NCBI GenBank assembly: GCA_025457985.1
Contig: JALOTI010000031.1
Location: 1 to 10,792, forward strand
Reading direction: 5' to 3'
DNA from: Leptospira sp.
GTDB lineage: Bacteria; Spirochaetota; Leptospiria; Leptospirales; Leptospiraceae
Length of the DNA stretch: 10,792 nt
The notes below the pieces were generated by a model, which saw only the letters and a program-made list of their open reading frames with translations, had not been told where the DNA came from and ran no database searches. The position numbers and the translations under genes are program-made. Of this stretch, positions 1-7,446 are shown in pieces (position 1 is the stretch's first letter; each line of letters starts with the position of its first letter).

Positions 1-732
1 GAACACAATAAAGAAAGCTGCACTGGAAAGGTCTCCTGGAACGATAAAACTTGTTCCTTTAAAATCATATGGTGGTTCAATTGAAAAATGGATTGGTGAT
101 CTGTGTACAATTCGTCCACCGAGGAATCGAATCATATTTTCTGTATGATCACGTGACAATTCCCCTTCTTCATATTCCAAGGAAACATCAGATGCAATCG
201 CTCCCAATAATAAGGCACTTTTGATCTGTGCAGAAGCAATTGGACTTTTGTATGTAAAACTCTTGAGTTGGCTTCCTTCCACACGTAAAGGAGCTCGCCC
301 ATTTCCATTCACGGATGTGATCTTTCCTCCCATATACGAAATGGGATCAATGATTCGAGCCATTGGACGTTTGCAAAGTGACTCATCACCAGTTAAAACA
401 GCAACTCGATTTGGTAGCCCTGCTAATAGGCCAGCAGAAAGGCGAATTCCTGTGCCAGCATTTCCGAAATCCAAATCACCATCTGGATTTTTTAAATTCT
501 GTTTACCAGGTGCCGAAACGAGATACTTTCCAGGCGCTTGTTTTTCAAATTCCACTCCCATTTTTGCAAAACATGCCATGGTTCTGAGAGGATCTTCACC
601 TTCCAAAAATCCTTGGATCTGCGATTTTCCTTGGGAAAGCGCAGAAAATAGAACAGTTCTGTGGGAAATCGATTTGTCACCAGGGACTGGGATGTCTTTT
701 TTTGAAGGAATTGTGATTTGGGGCTGTAACAT
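1..732 (-). CDS. aroA: 3-phosphoshikimate 1-carboxyvinyltransferase (EPSP synthase), N-terminal part, runs off window
   Basis: This enzyme transfers the enolpyruvyl group of PEP to shikimate-3-phosphate, the sixth step of the shikimate pathway, in the cytoplasm. The window holds 244 codons; the rest of a roughly 430-residue enzyme lies beyond the left edge. Visible motifs are PGDKSISHR (residues 17-25, PEP/S3P-binding Lys20 and Arg25), LEGED (43-47), [12 protein letters not shown] (87-98), [10 protein letters not shown] (121-130), [11 protein letters not shown] (167-177), SRDHTENM (193-200) and [10 protein letters not shown] (231-240). [12 protein letters not shown] and LEGED look closer to the class II (CP4-like) type than to E. 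coli AroA; Gly93 sits where CP4 has alanine. I chose ATG at 730-732 because it leaves the usual short leader before PGDKS. It has no clear Shine-Dalgarno. The same frame stays open upstream to 953, with in-frame ATGs at 828-830 and 831-833, so a longer N-terminus is possible but less likely. Confidence 0.95.
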   Translation of the reverse strand, partial: MLQPQITIPSKKDIPVPGDKSISHRTVLFSALSQGKSQIQGFLEGEDPLRTMACFAKMGVEFEKQAPGKYLVSAPGKQNLKNPDGDLDFGNAGTGIRLSAGLLAGLPNRVAVLTGDESLCKRPMARIIDPISYMGGKITSVNGNGRAPLRVEGSQLKSFTYKSPIASAQIKSALLLGAIASDVSLEYEEGELSRDHTENMIRFLGGRIVHRSPIHFSIEPPYDFKGTSFIVPGDLSSAAFFIVF

Positions 733-810
733 TACGGTTTTTTCTAAAAAGTATTTTGCAATTTGGCGATTCTTTAATAGGTTTTGTTGGAAACCTTAGA
801 TTCCCAATAA

Positions 811-846
811 ACCTCTACTTCCCTAAACATCATCCATGAAGGATCT
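811..846 (+). other. In-frame coding-like extension upstream of the annotated GTG start
   Basis: The 12 codons before the GTG at 847 read in the same frame without a stop and encode a segment ending NIIHEGS. It joins the annotated start to give [10 protein letters not shown], which resembles the FYIIxEGxVxV strand found early in cyclic-nucleotide-binding domains. An in-frame TAA at 808-810 blocks further extension, and there is no ATG, GTG or TTG between 811 and 846. The segment is therefore either untranslated remains of a longer domain, translated from a rare start (ATC at 829 or 832), or separated from its start by a frameshift or sequencing error. Confidence 0.4.
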
Positions 847-3273
847 GTGCGAGTGGAAGCAAATCTGGGTGATACCAGCCTAATCTTATACAGCTTGGAA
901 GGTGCAAACCTTACACCTGGCATCTTTGCTTTGTTAGAAGGTAGTGCGTATCCCTATACTATCCGAGCAAAAACTTCCTGCCTGATCTCCACTTATGTGA
1001 TGAATCAATCAAACGCAAAAAAAACTCTTACGTCTAAAATTTCCGTCGGGGTTATGGCAGTGAGAACCCTTTTGAAAGAGATCGGGGAACTCTATAAAAG
1101 AATTTTAGCTATTAAAGGTCTTTCTTCAAAAGTTACACAAACAATAGATAATTTAGGCGCAGTATATTATATTTTAAATCCAGCTATTTTTCCAGATATC
1201 CAACCTGGAGGTTTAATCACTCGGGATGAAAATATAATTGATCCTGTTATGCGAGCCATTCGAAACAATCTCGCCGGGTTTCAAGAACATGGGGGAATAT
1301 TACCGGACAAACCTAATATCGGTTTTCTTGAAGAAGATCATGGAGAATTCTTCGAAAAAGATTATGCTGAAACTGTTGAGTGGAATGATGCTGAATTTCA
1401 TTTCATTCGTAAAATATTAGCAGTAAACCCTAAAATTTCACAAGCTCTATTTGAAGCCGATCCAAGTTTGTTACAAAGTGCCGCAGAAAGTTATGTTAAA
1501 ACATATCGTGAGTTATTCGAAATATTGCAAAAGGAAGCTTACGATCTTTCAGAAGAATTTTTAATGCTCTTCAATGGTGAAAATTCGCTTATTGAAAAGT
1601 TCAACTTAACACTTGATTTGTTTAGTACTGGGTATTCCACAATACCATCCACTACTCTGCTTCCAATTACGGAATGGGCTCTGAAAAAATCATTGATGAT
1701 GCTTGAGGAATACAAACAGATCTTTGGATCACAATTTGCAAATGTTGGAAACTCACTTGATAAGTTAGAATCTAAACAAAACGAACTTTCAAAAAAATAT
1801 GCGCATGAACTTTCAGCGAAAAAAGATTCTGATGCACTAATTGCAGAAGGTGGAGATAGTATCAAAGCCGGTATTGACACTGCCGCTCTAAAAGTGGAAC
1901 TCCTAAATTCAGCAAGTCAAATTCTCAATTATGCCCAGGCTGACCCTGATGCTGTGAAAGAGTTTTCCACTCTTATGGTAAAACTCAAATCTTTTAAAAA
2001 CCCTCTAGATCCAGAACCCGAAAATCGAAAGATCCGTAGAACCATCGCAAAAACCTATTGGGATGTTTACAAAAAGTCCTTCGAAAAATGGCTCCGGGAT
2101 GGGAAAAGAGCACCTAAAGCCGTCGAACTTATGTTACGTTACGGATATTTTGATGAATCACTTTTAGATGAAGGACATATCGTAGAATTGACAAGTAGAC
2201 TCTATCAATCTGGCGGAAACCCAAGTGCACCAATCCACCATGGAACAGATTGGCTAGAAAAGATATACAGTCGCTCTATTCCTACTTCCGTAGACGAACT
2301 CGGTCAAACATTCTTCGAAAAATTAAAATTAGAATTAAAAGATTCTGCAATCAAATCTGATAAAGACATTCCGCCAGATTACGACACTGGTGAAGCAAGG
2401 CTTGGATATGAAATCTCGGCGATGTATGAACCAAATGTTCGACTAACTTCAGGTAATATTGCTAGCCACTTCCCAATACTTACAAAATATCACATAACCT
2501 TACCACTTGATAAATGTTTTGTTTCAAAAGACGATGTTGAAAAAGCCCTACAATATATATTGAGCATTGATTATACGGCATTCAACCGGGAAGTTCTTTA
2601 TAGAAACGAGGAAATCGGAATCAAAAACGAATTTATTCAAAGATCTGTCATCCCAGATTTTATTTTAGTACCATCCATTGGTCCTAAAATTATGATGTGG
2701 CAAGATCTCTCAATTTTTAGAGGTAGTGGCTCAAAAGAGTCAAGAGGGCGGATATGTATACCGCACTTTGTAACGGGCGATCTCAAAACGTTTATGTTGG
2801 AGGCAATTGCAGCCTTCCGTTGGGAGCTTTGTAAAAATATTTTAGGTCCCGATTGGAACAACGTAGGAATACCGTCTATAACTGCAGATTACACGGATTA
2901 TGTGCAATTTTACAAAAAAAGTAAGGATCTTTCTCCAGAGTTAAAAGAAAAAATTACATCAGAGTTCAAAAGATTCCGCACTGACAGAGATAAATTTGCA
3001 TACGACTATGCTATGTGGATACGTTATGAATCGGAAGGGGTGCAACGAGTCAATCGTGTAGTGCGTTCGATTTTTTACCGACATATTCCATTCCACAAAA
3101 CGATACGGGAAAAAGTTTCTACACAACCTGCGTTTACAGAACTTCACAACAGGTTCAAGAACATCAGAACTAGACAGCATAAAGAACACGAAAACAAATA
3201 CAAAAAGTATATGGATGCAAGCGGCAATTTGCCAAAAGAACTCTATGAGAATCTGATATTTTACGAAGTATAG
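847..3273 (+). CDS. Large hypothetical protein with degenerate cyclic-nucleotide-binding-like N-terminus
   Basis: This is an 808-residue soluble protein with no signal peptide or membrane segment that I can see. Residues 1-50 resemble the second half of a cNMP-binding domain: [11 protein letters not shown] (22-32) followed by [18 protein letters not shown]. Aligned to the phosphate-binding cassette of CRP/PKA-type domains, the cAMP-contacting Glu is Ile26 and the Arg is Tyr35, so canonical cAMP binding is doubtful. The first strands of the domain are missing or lie upstream. I do not recognise the remaining 750 residues. They are largely helical in appearance, with a Lys/Glu-rich stretch near 300-345 and a basic, Arg/Lys-rich C-terminus. 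Start choice is uncertain: GTG 847 has the purine run GAAGGA only 3 nt upstream, while GTG 853 has it at about 9 nt; ATG 1000 would delete the domain. The gene is divergent from aroA and convergent with the gene at 3351-4037. The long intact frame argues that it is expressed. Confidence 0.85.
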   Translation: MRVEANLGDTSLILYSLEGANLTPGIFALLEGSAYPYTIRAKTSCLISTYVMNQSNAKKTLTSKISVGVMAVRTLLKEIGELYKRILAIKGLSSKVTQTIDNLGAVYYILNPAIFPDIQPGGLITRDENIIDPVMRAIRNNLAGFQEHGGILPDKPNIGFLEEDHGEFFEKDYAETVEWNDAEFHFIRKILAVNPKISQALFEADPSLLQSAAESYVKTYRELFEILQKEAYDLSEEFLMLFNGENSLIEKFNLTLDLFSTGYSTIPSTTLLPITEWALKKSLMMLEEYKQIFGSQFANVGNSLDKLESKQNELSKKYAHELSAKKDSDALIAEGGDSIKAGIDTAALKVELLNSASQILNYAQADPDAVKEFSTLMVKLKSFKNPLDPEPENRKIRRTIAKTYWDVYKKSFEKWLRDGKRAPKAVELMLRYGYFDESLLDEGHIVELTSRLYQSGGNPSAPIHHGTDWLEKIYSRSIPTSVDELGQTFFEKLKLELKDSAIKSDKDIPPDYDTGEARLGYEISAMYEPNVRLTSGNIASHFPILTKYHITLPLDKCFVSKDDVEKALQYILSIDYTAFNREVLYRNEEIGIKNEFIQRSVIPDFILVPSIGPKIMMWQDLSIFRGSGSKESRGRICIPHFVTGDLKTFMLEAIAAFRWELCKNILGPDWNNVGIPSITADYTDYVQFYKKSKDLSPELKEKITSEFKRFRTDRDKFAYDYAMWIRYESEGVQRVNRVVRSIFYRHIPFHKTIREKVSTQPAFTELHNRFKNIRTRQHKEHENKYKKYMDASGNLPKELYENLIFYEV

Positions 3274-3298
3274 TAATTCTTCAGTTATAGAAAGCAAT

Positions 3299-3318
3299 AC
3301 CTTAGGGCTACCTAAGGT
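3299..3318. terminator. Perfect inverted repeat between convergent genes, probable bidirectional terminator
   Basis: ACCTTAGG, a 4-nt loop GCTA, then CCTAAGGT forms a perfect 8-bp stem. It sits 25 nt after the stop of the large plus-strand gene and 32 nt after the stop of the minus-strand gene at 3351. The convergent placement suggests shared transcription termination. Neither strand has a strong T-run right after the stem, so intrinsic termination may be weak. It could instead be a processing or 3'-end-stabilising hairpin. Confidence 0.5.
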
Positions 3319-3350
3319 TGGTGTTCGCTACTATAGTTTATAGGAGACGT

Positions 3351-4037
3351 TTAAACCTCTTCTACAAAATACGGTCTTGTGTATTCGCGAACAATTTCAA
3401 CCACAAACCTTCCCCAAGATTTAGGATCTTCTTGTGAAATGTTTACCTGTTTGATTTTTGGAAAGTACGCCGTGGGTTTGAAGACCGAGTGGGTTAACTC
3501 CAAGGCTCTTAGATAATTGTCTAGTCGTTTGACTTTAACGAAGTTGATGATTTCATTTTGAATCTTTTCTTTTGGTAAAAAACCAACGATAATCATTCTT
3601 GGAAAAAGGTTTTTCTTCAAAAGTTCGATAAAGTCCTCAAAACTATCAACTCGATCTATAAATCCTTCATAGGCACCGCCACCCAAATTCATTATCTGGG
3701 TCACAATATCCATTGAAAACGAAACCCCTTCCATTGTAGACATATCAGAAATAATTACTAGTCCCTCATCTGGCTGAAAGACCTTAAAAGAATCTCCGCC
3801 CTTAAAATGACGGCGTAGGAGTTTTGCAGCTGAGACATCGATCTCTTGCGCCTTCGCGATGAGAATTTTTCCTTGTGGATCTAGAATCGGATCACGAGTT
3901 ATCAAATACCGCTTTTTAACCGCGTTTTGGTTCATCACGCGAAACGCCTTAACCTTTTCCTCAATCTCGTCTAGTGTTGAATAGCCGATTTTGAGGACAT
4001 TTTCCCGTTTTCGTTTCCCGATTTCTGTTTCTTCCAT
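3351..4037 (-). CDS. Hypothetical protein, 228 aa, unknown function
   Basis: I do not recognise this protein as a named family. It has no signal peptide or membrane segment, so it is probably cytoplasmic. Residues 1-40 are charged and probably helical. Residues 43-90 ([20 protein letters not shown], then a helix and KVFQPDEG) resemble the small beta domain often seen before HD-GYP or HDOD signalling domains, with a 'default value / Gly-Lys-x-Leu' pattern; this is only a pattern-level resemblance. No HD or GYP motif follows. A Gly-rich stretch [10 protein letters not shown] lies at 117-126. The second half alternates strands and helices (MIIVGFLP at 148-155). The start at ATG 4037 has only a weak, distant purine run (AAAGG, 12 nt away). 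It is convergent with the large CNBD-like gene and divergent from the lipoprotein gene, so it is probably transcribed alone from the 82-bp gap. Confidence 0.8.
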   Translation of the reverse strand: MEETEIGKRKRENVLKIGYSTLDEIEEKVKAFRVMNQNAVKKRYLITRDPILDPQGKILIAKAQEIDVSAAKLLRRHFKGGDSFKVFQPDEGLVIISDMSTMEGVSFSMDIVTQIMNLGGGAYEGFIDRVDSFEDFIELLKKNLFPRMIIVGFLPKEKIQNEIINFVKVKRLDNYLRALELTHSVFKPTAYFPKIKQVNISQEDPKSWGRFVVEIVREYTRPYFVEEV

Positions 4038-4119
4038 GAAAGCTTGGGGCCTTTATCTCTCTTTGCTTATCCTATGGCTTTTAGCACAATGTATAGCAAA
4101 TTTTGTCTAATTAGATAGA

Positions 4120-4524
4120 ATGCGTATTAAATTTTCAATGTTTTTCATCCTTTTGTCATTCATCGGCTGTTCAACGATCGACTTCATTCCGGAACCCGAA
4201 TACACGAGGTATTATTCCCGGTACCAAAAAAAAAGTTGGGAGGAGATAGAGATTGTTAGGGAAAGACCCACCCGGCCCTTCCAGATTTTAGGCGATATAG
4301 TGATCCGAAACCCCGAGGGACTTCCATTCTCTGAATTCGTCCCTAGTATCAAAAAGGATTTATTTGAGAGGAAATTGGATGGAGTGTGGATGGTGGAGAA
4401 AAAAACTTCGGTCGTGGATAATATGTCAGTACATACAATGGATTCAAGGGGTAGATCTACAAATACCTATGAATCAAGATCGACTGTTCCCGTCTGGAAG
4501 GGTTTTGCATTTCGCTATAAATAA
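4120..4524 (+). CDS. Small putative lipoprotein
   Basis: The 134-residue product begins with a short basic n-region (MRIKF), a hydrophobic core and LSFIGC, giving a lipidated Cys17 with Phe at -3, which fits the relaxed spirochete lipobox better than the E. coli one. The mature part of 118 residues has the pattern EIEIVRERPTRPFQILGDI (residues 42-60), reminiscent of small lipoproteins in which a beta strand is followed by 'P-x-pF-x-x-iG-x-I', but I cannot assign a family. The C-terminus is rich in Ser, Thr and Arg and ends with an aromatic/basic segment. Location is predicted to be the periplasm or outer membrane via the lipid anchor. No good Shine-Dalgarno precedes ATG 4120. The next gene starts two bases after its stop, so the two are probably co-transcribed and translationally coupled. 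Confidence 0.8.
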   Translation: MRIKFSMFFILLSFIGCSTIDFIPEPEYTRYYSRYQKKSWEEIEIVRERPTRPFQILGDIVIRNPEGLPFSEFVPSIKKDLFERKLDGVWMVEKKTSVVDNMSVHTMDSRGRSTNTYESRSTVPVWKGFAFRYK

Positions 4525-4526
4525 GT

Positions 4527-5021
4527 ATGCCTAGAATTTTTGATTCTGAAATCTATATCGATACACATGACAAATGGATCTTTCGCGGTAATGAAATCAC
4601 CAAAGAAGAAATCCTTCACTATTTTAGATCCAATTTGGTCTCCAGCAACGACGGAGTTTACATTTACAATACATTCGGCGATCTGAGTGAACATGGATAT
4701 ATCCAAATCTATGGTTTCCCTTGCCATATACTACACGTGGAATGGGAAGATGAACAACTGATTTTTTATACAGATGATGGAAAAGAACTTCCATTTGGAC
4801 TATTGGAAATCTATGAATCAGAAACCTATGGAATCATCGCTTTGGATCCAACAAAGGAAAAAATAAAATATAGACTCAATTGGAATGCGGCAAAGGACTT
4901 GTCTAAGTATTTGATTGAAGACGATTCTGGCATATACCTAGAGTTAAATGGTGAAAAGATTGCAATCCCAAAATGGGAAGGAGAGATAACAGTCCCTCTT
5001 CCCCTTACGTTTGGAAATTAA
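4527..5021 (+). CDS. DUF1285-like protein
   Basis: This 164-residue protein has no signal peptide or membrane helix. The layout fits DUF1285: IDTHDKWIFRGNEI (residues 11-24) matches the family's 'IDRDGxWxYxGxxI' opening, followed by a helix ending at ...YFRSNL, a DGVYIY strand (42-47), a YIQIYGFP segment (58-65) in place of 'I.VEDaPF', and a late KYRLNWNAAKDLSKYL segment (114-129) like the family's closing 'L.a...R..Y.eL'. Function of that family is unknown to me. The match is by eye only. ATG 4527 follows the lipoprotein stop by two nucleotides and has no independent Shine-Dalgarno, which points to coupled translation. Its TAA at 5019-5021 overlaps the stop codon of the converging TPR gene, so there is no intergenic space for a terminator. 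Confidence 0.8.
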   Translation: MPRIFDSEIYIDTHDKWIFRGNEITKEEILHYFRSNLVSSNDGVYIYNTFGDLSEHGYIQIYGFPCHILHVEWEDEQLIFYTDDGKELPFGLLEIYESETYGIIALDPTKEKIKYRLNWNAAKDLSKYLIEDDSGIYLELNGEKIAIPKWEGEITVPLPLTFGN

Positions 5022-5500
5022 CTAGATGGTGCTTCGTCTGACTTTAATTCTTCCCATAAAAGATTCGCTTCTAAAAAATCTTTTTTGAGGCTCAAAGCTT
5101 TGTGCAGATATTGGAGAGAACGTTCTGGACGATTCCAAAGTTTATAGAGAGTAGCAAGGTTGAAATAAGAAATATGAGGTGCATCATTTTTTGTGCATCG
5201 AATCGATTTTTTCAACCAATAGACAGCTTCCTTATCTTTACCCATTCGAAGTAACAAAACTCCAATTTCATTGCAAGGGTTGCCATATTCATGATTTAGA
5301 GTTACTGACTTATAGTAGGAATTAAGTGCATCATTTGGTTTACCTTGTGCATTTTGAACAAGCCCCAAATAGAAATAACCGTCTTCTGATTCTTCTAATT
5401 CTAAAAAACTTCGAAGTTGAAACTCGGCTCGATCGAAATCGCCGATTCTAAATAACTCTTTTGCTAGTTCGAAAGAAATGCTTTGATCTGCTGTAGACAA
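5018..5500 (-). CDS. TPR-repeat protein
   Basis: The 160-residue product is almost entirely tetratricopeptide repeats, about four 34-residue units at residues 7-38, 39-72, 73-106 and 109-142. Typical TPR positions are visible, for example YLGLVQNAQGKPNDALNSYY and NLATLYKLWNRPERSLQYL. TPR arrays are protein-binding scaffolds, and nothing here names a partner. It has no signal peptide and is probably cytoplasmic. The start is TTG at 5498-5500, preceded by AGGGA five nucleotides upstream. An in-frame TAG lies four codons further up, and no nearby ATG or GTG offers an alternative. It follows dxs by 56 nt on the same strand and is probably the last gene of the cyclase-dxs-TPR unit. The dxs-TPR gap can form a long hairpin that covers its ribosome-binding site and start. 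Confidence 0.85.
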   Translation of the reverse strand: MSTADQSISFELAKELFRIGDFDRAEFQLRSFLELEESEDGYFYLGLVQNAQGKPNDALNSYYKSVTLNHEYGNPCNEIGVLLLRMGKDKEAVYWLKKSIRCTKNDAPHISYFNLATLYKLWNRPERSLQYLHKALSLKKDFLEANLLWEELKSDEAPSS

Positions 5501-5549
5501 AAAAATCCCTACCTATTTTATCCTATTTTCGGAAGGTAGAAATTTCTCC
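5499..5549 (-). promoter_or_regulatory. Long RNA hairpin sequestering the TPR gene's ribosome-binding site and start
   Basis: In the minus-strand transcript, bases 5549 to 5534 can pair with 5499 to 5514 for 16 consecutive pairs around a 19-nt loop. The core is CUACCU with AGGUAG. The rest is A-U plus five G-U pairs. The 3' arm holds the AGGGA ribosome-binding site (5510-5506) and two bases of the TTG start. All five non-Watson-Crick positions are G-U in this strand; in the opposite strand they would be A-C mismatches, so the structure belongs to the dxs-TPR mRNA. The stem followed by seven Us also resembles an intrinsic terminator or attenuator after dxs. Both readings are inferences; the complementarity is seen directly. 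Confidence 0.5.
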
Positions 5550-5556
5550 TTGAAAA

Positions 5557-7446
5557 CTAAATTTTGTATAAGCGATTTATTTCTCGCGAAATTCCCTCAG
5601 CATCCAATTGATAGTAGGCTAGAATCTGATTCCGCTCTCCATGGTGGATGGGCTCTGAGGGAAGAGCGAAGGTTTTTAAGAATTTATTCAATAAAGTAGG
5701 GGGAATTTCATTCAGCAAAAAACCAGAGGCACCAGCGTGGATATAACTTTCATCTAAGATGGCAAAACGTTCCGTTGCCTCTATCGCTCGAAACAGTAAG
5801 TCTTTATCGAAAGGCCGTAACCAAAAAAGATCTATTAAAAATACGGAAATCCCCTGTTCTTCCAGAAGCTTTGTCACTTGCTTCGCGATTGGGAGCATGG
5901 AACCAATCGATACAAGTAAAACCTGTTTACCTTCCTGCAACACTCTTCCTTTTCCTTTTGTAATTGTGTTGGGAGTATCAAAATGGAGTTCAGAGAGATT
6001 TCCAGTGTCTTTGGGGAATCGAATCGCGATAGGATGCTCTTCATAGGAATGAAGAAAATGAAGTGAATCGATAATATCCTGAGCTGAACTGGGAACAATG
6101 ATGTCCATATTAGGAAGTCCAGCAAGGTAACCAAGATCTGAAAGTCCTTGGTGAGTTTCTCCATCAGGTCCAACAACACCCGCTCTATCGATTACAAATC
6201 GTACGGGAAGATTCATTAGCGAGACGTCTTCGACGAGTTGATCCATACCGCGTGTTAAAAAAGTAGAATAAATGCACATGTAAGGAATTACTCCCCCATT
6301 GGTCATTGCACCTGCAAAGGCAACAGAGTGTTGTTCGGCGATACCAACATCAAATGTATGTTGGGGGTAGGCTTCTTGATACTCTCGAAGTCCACTGCCC
6401 TCGATCATAGCAGGAGTAATGACTGCTATACGAGGGTCTTTTTTTGTGAGATCCATCAGAGTTTTTCCCACGATTTTAGAGAGACCAATTTTATTGGAAT
6501 CACTCGAAGCCATTTTACCGTCTTCTTTGTTGAATGGAGTCACACCATGATACTTTATAGGATCGGCTTCGGCAGGTTTATATCCCTTCCCTTTCTGAGT
6601 GAGAACGTGGAGCAAAATCGGCCCTTTTATTTGCGAAAGGTTTTTTAACATACTCACTACCCTCTCGACATCATGCCCGTCGATAGGTCCAAAGTAAGTA
6701 AATCCAAGATCTTCAAAAAGACCACCGGGTCTCAACATAAAATGTTTGAACGAAGATTCCATGTTATGCGCCATGGTTTCAAGTGCTGGTCCAATTAATG
6801 GAATCCATTTTAAGAATCGATAGACTAATGCTTTTCCTTTGTTATAAATTTGGGAAGATATGATCTTGTTCAAATAATTAGAGATTGAACCAACATTCTT
6901 AGAGATCGACATGTAATTATCGTTTAGAATAACGATCATATTCGGTTTAACGTGACCACCATGATTCATGGCTTCAAGTGCCATTCCGGTCGCTATGGAT
7001 GCATCCCCTATAACGGCTACAACCTTATAAGTTTCGCCAATTAAATCCCTGGCACATGCCTCACCTAAAGCCTGCGAAATTGAAGTCCCCGCATGACCCG
7101 TGTTATATAAGTCATATTTGGATTCTTCACGTTTTGGGAATCCAGATAGGCCACCCCATTTACGAACTGTCGGAAGCTCCTTTTTTCGCCCGGTAAGGAT
7201 TTTGTGCGGGTAGGTCTGATGACCGACATCCCATATCAGTCGGTCGACAGGAGTTTCGAAGACGTAGTGAAGAGCCACGGTAAGTTCAACAACACCGAGA
7301 TTACTTGCAAAATGACCTCCCACATGGGCGAGGGTGTCGATGATATACTCCCTGAGGTCTCTGCAGACCAGAGGGAGTTCCGCTTCCTTTAGCTTTCTTA
7401 GATCTTCAGGGAACTGGATTTTGTCGAGGTATGGATATGATGGCAT
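5557..7446 (-). CDS. dxs: 1-deoxy-D-xylulose-5-phosphate synthase
   Basis: Dxs condenses pyruvate and glyceraldehyde-3-phosphate to DXP with thiamine diphosphate, the entry and usual control step of the MEP isoprenoid pathway, in the cytoplasm. The 629-residue length is normal. Motifs include GGHFASNLG (43-51, His45), DVGHQTYPHK (73-82, His76), GHAGTSIS (117-124), the ThDP/Mg motif GDASIATGM (147-155) with NDN (175-177), FGPIDGHD (252-259), the transketolase-type pyrimidine domain with FDVGIAEQHS (365-374, Glu371), IYSTF (392-396, Tyr393), DRAGVVGPDGETHQG (420-434, His432), and a C-terminal domain from about 500. Against E. coli Dxs, the phosphate-binding Arg478 of YPRG is Lys479 here (RFPKD). 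ATG 7446 lies 7 nt after the cyclase stop and lacks a strong ribosome-binding site, which suggests coupling to the cyclase. The TPR gene follows downstream. Confidence 0.97.
   Translation of the reverse strand: MPSYPYLDKIQFPEDLRKLKEAELPLVCRDLREYIIDTLAHVGGHFASNLGVVELTVALHYVFETPVDRLIWDVGHQTYPHKILTGRKKELPTVRKWGGLSGFPKREESKYDLYNTGHAGTSISQALGEACARDLIGETYKVVAVIGDASIATGMALEAMNHGGHVKPNMIVILNDNYMSISKNVGSISNYLNKIISSQIYNKGKALVYRFLKWIPLIGPALETMAHNMESSFKHFMLRPGGLFEDLGFTYFGPIDGHDVERVVSMLKNLSQIKGPILLHVLTQKGKGYKPAEADPIKYHGVTPFNKEDGKMASSDSNKIGLSKIVGKTLMDLTKKDPRIAVITPAMIEGSGLREYQEAYPQHTFDVGIAEQHSVAFAGAMTNGGVIPYMCIYSTFLTRGMDQLVEDVSLMNLPVRFVIDRAGVVGPDGETHQGLSDLGYLAGLPNMDIIVPSSAQDIIDSLHFLHSYEEHPIAIRFPKDTGNLSELHFDTPNTITKGKGRVLQEGKQVLLVSIGSMLPIAKQVTKLLEEQGISVFLIDLFWLRPFDKDLLFRAIEATERFAILDESYIHAGASGFLLNEIPPTLLNKFLKTFALPSEPIHHGERNQILAYYQLDAEGISREINRLYKI

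Noticed and set aside
221..799. 192-codon plus-strand open frame opposite aroA.
   Set aside because: It is antisense to a clear EPSP synthase, has an unnatural Cys/Trp/Pro-rich composition and no family match.
733..953. Minus-strand frame continuing upstream of aroA, with a TDPSW segment that briefly suggested the end of tyrA or a tyrA-aroA fusion.
   Set aside because: The segment does not align well with the TyrA C-terminus, it hits a stop at 954-956, and the plus strand over 826-1000 carries a much clearer cNMP-binding-like sequence. The openness is probably a shadow.
1000..3273. ATG at 1000 as the start of the large gene.
   Set aside because: No ribosome-binding site precedes it and the cNMP-binding-like sequence lies upstream in the same frame, so an earlier start is more likely.
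4106..4115. Perfect 10-bp palindrome TCTAATTAGA just before the lipoprotein start.
   Set aside because: A/T-rich palindromes of this length are expected several times by chance in 10 kb, and nothing else supports an operator.
4038..4119. Search for promoters in the divergent gap between the 228-aa gene and the lipoprotein gene.
   Set aside because: No -35/-10 pair with acceptable spacing stood out on either strand.
5058..5084. AAAAGATT/AATCTTTT inverted repeat with trailing Ts, a possible terminator for the DUF1285-like gene.
   Set aside because: The stem has only one G-C pair, an 11-nt loop, and lies in the TPR coding sequence. It is too weak to call.
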